DNA of 18,172 nucleotides from CAYPOY01 sp964412395 (lineage in GTDB: Bacteria; Chloroflexota; Anaerolineae; B4-G1). The first letter of the stretch is position 1, and the number at the start of each line of letters is the position of its first letter. Location of the stretch: the NCBI GenBank assembly GCA_964412395.1, contig CAYPOY010000076.1, forward strand, positions 1-18,172, in the 5' to 3' direction. The notes below the pieces were generated by a model that saw only the letters and a list, made by a program, of their open reading frames with translations, had not been told where the DNA came from and ran no database searches. Below are positions 13,863-18,172 of this stretch, piece by piece. Both the position numbers and the translations under genes were made by a program.

Positions 13863-16322
13863 TCATCGTTCGGCAGTGACCAACATCGCTGGCAGCACCA
13901 ACTGGTCACTGATTGTTTTCCCTCCCCTCTCGATTAGCCACCGTTCCATCGTGTCGAGCCAGTAGACACCTGTTGTCGGGATATACTCACCCGGTGGTGT
14001 GTCTGCTGGTAGGGTCAGCAAGTGTCGCTGGACAATGACATCCCCTACCTTCCAACTCTCGATGGGCACCCCCAGACCATCGCCCACGGCAATGGGAGCG
14101 CCACCCGGCTCCGCCAGATGCATCATAATCGAGAGGGGACGCTCCGGTAGGCTGTTCACCTGCCACCAGGTTTCCACCTCAATCGTCTGGCCTGCCCGGA
14201 TGGGGAAAGGACCAGCGCTTGTATAGCCCAGAAAGGTCAGGTGGCCAAACTGAACAGGGGTATCAGGCGTGAAGCGCGGGGATACGGGCTGGAAATTCTG
14301 CTCATAGATAGCAAAGGGGGGCAATATTCCTGTCCGGCGCTGTTCGTAACTCAGGCTGGTCCCTGCAAGTCGGGCCTGGATGAACGCATCATCGCTACGG
14401 GCCGTGTCCCGGAACAGGACGTACTGTCCAGGCGACTCACCGCCATGCGGATACAGCCAGCCCGACGTGCAGTCGAAGTAGGCCATTCGCAACCCACTCC
14501 GACCAAACCCTTCCTCCGCTGCCTCAGCGGAGAGAGGAACCACAGGCACTGTACATTGAGCCAGCCAGGCCGGCTGTTCTCCGCGCAGTGGTATCTGGTA
14601 CACGAACAGGGCAACTCCCGGACGGCTAACCGGTTCCCTGTGCCGGAACCAGTCATACGTATCCGGGTCTACCACCATTATCCCCTGCAGTGTAGTGGCG
14701 CTGATTACGTACACCCCTGGCGCAGGGTCGAAGCGGGAGGGCAGTATAGGAGGAGCGCCGGGCGAGGGCGCGATGGGTTGATAATGAATGCCGTAAAGCG
14801 CTGGATCAGTGTAAGTGTAGTAACTCAGCCACACTTGCTCAATCTCTTGCTCGTCCAGATACGTCCTTAGAGACTTGAACGACTGGCCCCAGTCGAGATT
14901 CGAGTCCACCAGGTAGCGGTGCCCACCTGCTGGGCCACTGGCCAAGAGATTGAAATAGGTAAGATAATCAGGATGCAATCTCACAGCAATAGTGACACCC
15001 AACAACACGAGCACTGTCCAACTTCCCCATTGGAACACGGGCAAGCGCAGCCAGGCTGTCCCATCACGGAACAGGCCGGCGATGAGGATAAAGCCCAAGG
15101 GCAACACCGGCAGCAGGAAACGGTAGCCGGTACTGACGGTACTCAGCAGGGTGGCCGTGACATAGCCGCCGAGATAGATCCACAGTGGCAGCGTAGCCAG
15201 CCAGCGCCGGGGACCGGCCGCCACTGCCGCTATTAACCCGATCACCAGCAACACCAGGGTGAAGAGTGGGGTCTTGAGCGCAAAAGCCAGTGGATAATAA
15301 GCCAGCCAGCCGGTGTCACGGACCTGGCCCACCAGATAGGCACTGTGCCCTCTGGTCAGGTGCCCGCGCATCTCACGCCACACCTCCCACTGCGTCGCCA
15401 TCGGAACGGGTAGACGCCCCCCTGCGACGGGCCGGAGCTCAAATCCGTAAGTCGCCCAAAGCACCAACAGACCCAAACATAGGATGAGCGAAAGTCGCAG
15501 CGCCGCATATATAACCCGGCGAGCGCGTCCCTCATTGTCATCACTGCCCACCAGCGCTGCCAGAGGGAGCAGCATCGCCAACGCCAATGCTGTAAAAAAA
15601 CCGGAGGACTTGGCGCTCAAGCTGGCCCCCAGGGCCAAGCCCGCCAACACCAAATAGCACCAGGACGGACGACGCAGAAGCCGCATAGCGGCAAAGAGCG
15701 CGATAAAACTAAAGGCCGCGAACCCGGTGTCGTTGGTCGCCAGGGTGGCATGGGCCAGAATATTGGGGTCAAAGACGAACAGAGTCAGCGCTACTATCCC
15801 ACCCCAGGGACCGAACCAGTCGGCGGCCCAGCGAAAGAGGAACGCTGCCCACAATAGCGCTATCCACACCACCGGCATGCGTGTCGTGAAGGTAGCCGCG
15901 TCGAGCACATCCCTGCCCCCATACCAGGCGACAAAAGCTGGCGCATAGCGGGCCATCTCGGCCGTGTCCCATCCCGCCAGTGTCTCCAGTTCCGGGCCGG
16001 GTTGCAGCAGCAGTGGCAGTGCCACGAGTTCCTGCATCAGCGGCGGGTGCTGGGCCGAGGTAGCCATGCGCAAATCCCTGCTACGCAGGAAAGCATATCC
16101 GGCCCCCGTGTAGACTGGTTCGTCAGCGGTCAGCGACAACTGGGGTATGGCCGTCACCGCCTGAGCGAAAAAGGCGGCCATCAGCACGACGACGATCAGC
16201 CGCTGCCACCTGGTCAGGTGCATTCCCCTTGACCCAGCAAATGAGCCAGCAGACACTTTTATGGCCTTCACTTGAGATAACATCAATTCTGCACCTTTGG
16301 CCAGTCTCAACTGTGAAAGCAT
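13863..16322 (-). CDS. PMT-type GT-C glycosyltransferase with long extracytoplasmic tail, without repeat array
   Basis: 819 residues from ATG 16322. Other in-frame starts are ATG 16283, with AAAGGTG eight bases before it, and one 33 residues in, just before the first helix. None has a strong Shine-Dalgarno. The outer-loop motif LTADEPVYTG (D67-E68), the QHPPL motif and FDPNILAHATLATND match the two operon paralogs; the helix region ends with YLVDSNLDWGQ. The tail repeats WLAQCTVPV, EGFGR, FDCTSGWLYPHGGESPG and the final sandwich (IAVGDGLGVP, GDVIVQRH, YWLDTMERW). At the loop where both paralogs carry heptanucleotide arrays this protein has only a short segment (LFRDGTAWLRLPVFQW). It is transcribed alone from a good promoter at 16391-16419 and is convergent with the secreted-protein gene. 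Donor and acceptor are unknown. Confidence 0.87.
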   Translation of the reverse strand: MLSQLRLAKGAELMLSQVKAIKVSAGSFAGSRGMHLTRWQRLIVVVLMAAFFAQAVTAIPQLSLTADEPVYTGAGYAFLRSRDLRMATSAQHPPLMQELVALPLLLQPGPELETLAGWDTAEMARYAPAFVAWYGGRDVLDAATFTTRMPVVWIALLWAAFLFRWAADWFGPWGGIVALTLFVFDPNILAHATLATNDTGFAAFSFIALFAAMRLLRRPSWCYLVLAGLALGASLSAKSSGFFTALALAMLLPLAALVGSDDNEGRARRVIYAALRLSLILCLGLLVLWATYGFELRPVAGGRLPVPMATQWEVWREMRGHLTRGHSAYLVGQVRDTGWLAYYPLAFALKTPLFTLVLLVIGLIAAVAAGPRRWLATLPLWIYLGGYVTATLLSTVSTGYRFLLPVLPLGFILIAGLFRDGTAWLRLPVFQWGSWTVLVLLGVTIAVRLHPDYLTYFNLLASGPAGGHRYLVDSNLDWGQSFKSLRTYLDEQEIEQVWLSYYTYTDPALYGIHYQPIAPSPGAPPILPSRFDPAPGVYVISATTLQGIMVVDPDTYDWFRHREPVSRPGVALFVYQIPLRGEQPAWLAQCTVPVVPLSAEAAEEGFGRSGLRMAYFDCTSGWLYPHGGESPGQYVLFRDTARSDDAFIQARLAGTSLSYEQRRTGILPPFAIYEQNFQPVSPRFTPDTPVQFGHLTFLGYTSAGPFPIRAGQTIEVETWWQVNSLPERPLSIMMHLAEPGGAPIAVGDGLGVPIESWKVGDVIVQRHLLTLPADTPPGEYIPTTGVYWLDTMERWLIERGGKTISDQLVLPAMLVTAER

Positions 16323-16346
16323 AGAGACGCCCAGGATAACACCGCG

Positions 16347-16378
16347 CTGACTCGCTGATTCGCTGATTCGCTGACTCT
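16347..16378. repeat. Octanucleotide tandem repeat, 4 units, in the 5' leader of the PMT-type gene
   Basis: Four contiguous 8-base units: CTGACTCG, CTGATTCG, CTGATTCG, CTGACTCT. They lie between the predicted transcription start (about 16384) and the start codon at 16322, so they would be in the mRNA leader. The period and sequence differ from the coding heptanucleotide arrays. Confidence 0.85.
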
Positions 16379-16390
16379 CATTGCTGTAAA

Positions 16391-16419
16391 ATTATCCCAT
16401 AGCAACAAGGAGAAGTCAA
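16391..16419 (-). promoter_or_regulatory. Sigma-70-type promoter of the leftward PMT-type gene
   Basis: On the minus strand TTGACT (16414-16419), a 17-base spacer and GATAAT (16391-16396) give five of six matches in each box. The start is expected near 16384, with a leader of about 60 bases. Confidence 0.65.
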
Positions 16420-16453
16420 ACTCAGGCGCTGACCAGAGGACAACCTGGGCGCT

Positions 16454-16478
16454 ACTTTTTTCCAAAAAGTGGTAGAAT
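16454..16478 (+). promoter_or_regulatory. Extended -10 promoter and inverted repeat before the rightward membrane-protein gene
   Basis: TGG-TAGAAT (16470-16478) fits an extended -10 element; no good -35 box is seen. Immediately before it is a perfect inverted repeat, ACTTTTT (16454-16460), TCC, AAAAAGT (16464-16470), which could be an operator or simply A/T-rich promoter DNA. The leader to the ATG at 16585 would be about 100 bases. Confidence 0.4.
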
Positions 16479-16584
16479 AGGGCTCGTTACTGTCCTCTGC
16501 CCCACTCTCTAGAGCGGGCCTTCAGGAGGACCTTCCGTTAACGCAACGAGTGGATGCTTGCGCCTGAAATCCAGGAGATAGGCG

Positions 16585-18172
16585 ATGAGTGACCGTCCGA
16601 CGCCACGCCAAAGTTGGATTAACCTGAGCGTCTTGCTGGCCTACTTCGGCGTGGCCCTGGGAACAACCTGGCCACTGGTGGCCCATATTAGCACTCACCT
16701 CCCAGGTAGCACAACGGATACACTGGTCCACTACTGGAACGGTTGGTGGGTAGGGCAGGCATTGAGTACCGGCCAATCGCCTTTTTACACATCATATCTT
16801 TATTACCCCACAGGCTTGAGCCTGGTCTATCACAATTTTGCCTGGGTGAGTATCGTCGCCTGGCTGGCATTGAAGCCCTGGGTGGGAGGATTTACCGCTT
16901 ATAACATGCTCATCCTGGTCAACATGGCCTTGTGTGGATTTACAGCTTTTCTGTTGTCCTACAATCTGACCGGGGACAAGCGTGCTGCCTTCTTGTCTGG
17001 CTTGATTTATCAGTGTTGGCCTTTCCGCCTGTCCCAACTCGACCACCCCAACCTGATCAGTACTCAATGGATTCCTATTTTCTTGCTGTGTCTGACCCGT
17101 GCTGTGCATCGAGGACGGCGGCAGGACGGTGTGTTCACAGGCGTATTTCTGGCGTTGGTTGGTTACACCCGCTGGCAACAACTCATCCCGGCCACCATTA
17201 TGGGAAGCATCTACCTGATCTGCACTTTGCCCGGCCAGCACACCTCACGCCGTCGCTGGCTGCCGGTCTTGCTGCTGGCCGGCGCCGTTGCAGTTGCGGC
17301 TCTGACCCCGCCTGCTCTGCTCCTGGCAGGCCAGCAGCGTACCGCGCCGGCTGATGTGCTGGTAGAGGGAGATGAGGCCCTCTTTCAAGCCGATTTGATG
17401 GCCTACGTAACCCCCAGTAGTGCCCATCCGGTGCTGGGGTCTTTTACCCAGTCGGCCTACGACCGCTACTACGCCCAGCGTCACAGTGATCGCCGTTTCC
17501 CTGCCTACATCGGCGTGACCACTTTGGCCCTGGCGTTGCTGGGGGTGTGGAAGGTCCGCCGTGCTAGCCTCCCCTGGGTGGTGATGGCGCTCGTGCTGCT
17601 CTTATTGGCCCTGGGCCCGGTCCTGCGTGTCAATGGCCAGCTTTACCCTGCCGTGCCGATGCCCTACCGCCTGGCGGCACAAACGCTCGTGGTGCGCCTA
17701 TTGCGTGTCCCCGACCGCTTTAATATGTTCCTGGCACTGCCGACAGCTATGCTGGCGGCACATGGCGTCACCCAGGCACTGGCTCTCATCAAACGGCGCG
17801 GCCGGTGGGCCACCGTCGTTGTCTCATGCCTGTTAGGAGGAGCAATTTTGCTTGAGTATCTGGCCATACCCGTCCCTCTCCAACACCCTCAAGGATCGCC
17901 GTTTTATGCTCAGTTGGCCGCCGAGCCGGACGATTTTGCCGTGCTCAATCTTCCCAGGGACACGCAAGAATCCAAACGATACATGTTCGCCCAGGTTACC
18001 CATCAACATCCCATCCTGCAAGGCAAGACGGCCCGCTTTCCACGCGGGGCGTTCGGCTATCTGGATAGCCATCCCTGGTTACAGTCCCTGCGCCAGTCCA
18101 GCACGATGCCTCCTGGGCATACCGACGTGAGCCGCCAACTGGCGACTCTGGCCCAAGACGACATACGGTACA
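16585..18172 (+). CDS. Multi-pass GT-C-like membrane protein, distinct family, 3' end outside window
   Basis: 529 codons are visible. AGGAG (16573-16577) lies seven bases before the ATG. After a first helix (about 13-33) comes PGSTTDTLVHYWNGWW with D45, in the position where GT-C transferases carry their outer-loop acidic residue, then YLYYPTGLSL and HNFAW. Several further helices include LIYQCWPFRLSQLDHPNLISTQW. A loop near residues 260-300 reads DLMAYVTPSSAHPVLGSF, and later come LLRVPDRFNMF and DDFAVLNLPRD. I recall this combination from uncharacterised Chloroflexota membrane proteins that resemble YfhO-like GT-C proteins, but I cannot confirm a family by eye. It shares no direct motif with the other GT-C genes here (no HPPL, no DSN.DWGQ in the visible part). 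It may act in the same surface-glycan process; the function is unassigned. Confidence 0.8.
   Translation, partial: MSDRPTPRQSWINLSVLLAYFGVALGTTWPLVAHISTHLPGSTTDTLVHYWNGWWVGQALSTGQSPFYTSYLYYPTGLSLVYHNFAWVSIVAWLALKPWVGGFTAYNMLILVNMALCGFTAFLLSYNLTGDKRAAFLSGLIYQCWPFRLSQLDHPNLISTQWIPIFLLCLTRAVHRGRRQDGVFTGVFLALVGYTRWQQLIPATIMGSIYLICTLPGQHTSRRRWLPVLLLAGAVAVAALTPPALLLAGQQRTAPADVLVEGDEALFQADLMAYVTPSSAHPVLGSFTQSAYDRYYAQRHSDRRFPAYIGVTTLALALLGVWKVRRASLPWVVMALVLLLLALGPVLRVNGQLYPAVPMPYRLAAQTLVVRLLRVPDRFNMFLALPTAMLAAHGVTQALALIKRRGRWATVVVSCLLGGAILLEYLAIPVPLQHPQGSPFYAQLAAEPDDFAVLNLPRDTQESKRYMFAQVTHQHPILQGKTARFPRGAFGYLDSHPWLQSLRQSSTMPPGHTDVSRQLATLAQDDIRY

Overview
The window looks like chromosomal DNA of a Chloroflexota bacterium, most likely Anaerolineae-related. 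This is an inference from family resemblance: large GT-C membrane proteins with beta-sandwich tails, secreted proteins with a TPT...YLPL segment, and heptanucleotide arrays read through as FHVSRFT-type peptides. No marker gene is present to confirm it. Nine protein genes cover nearly all of the window. I see no tRNA, rRNA, transposase, integrase or CRISPR array.

Layout. (1) 1-1057, minus: 5' part of an HdrD/GlpC-type iron-sulfur protein, running off the left edge, preceded by about 390 bases with two candidate promoters. (2) 1448-12278, minus: a tightly packed five-gene set, read from 12278 down: PMT-type GT-C protein, DUF2142-type GT-C protein, second PMT-type protein, secreted protein, second DUF2142-type protein. 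The first three genes are joined by stop/start overlaps of a few bases. The last two follow after 58 and 14 bases. (3) 12279-12600: divergent control region with a near-consensus promoter facing right. (4) 12601-13788, plus: a second secreted protein, paralogous to the one in the operon, ending at a strong intrinsic terminator. (5) 13863-16322, minus: a third PMT-type protein, convergent with the previous gene. (6) 16323-16584: second divergent control region with an octanucleotide repeat. (7) 16585 to the right edge, plus: a different GT-C-like membrane protein, 3' truncated.

How the genes may work together. Five of the six membrane proteins have an acidic DE motif after the first membrane helix, an HPPL or QPPLYY motif, an ND/LD/TD acidic motif in a later loop, and a long beta-rich outer tail. 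This fits lipid-linked-sugar glycosyltransferases acting on the outer face of the membrane. The two secreted paralogs are the obvious candidates for partners or acceptors, but that is inference from gene order only.

The most unusual feature is repeat-driven variation. Four of the five operon genes (every membrane protein) carry an in-frame array of 7-bp units in an inter-helix loop, always in the one orientation without stop codons. The equivalent loop of the third PMT paralog outside the operon has none. One operon gene also has a C9-ATA-C8-TGT-G12-T-G11 block, a likely slippage site, inside its tail domain.
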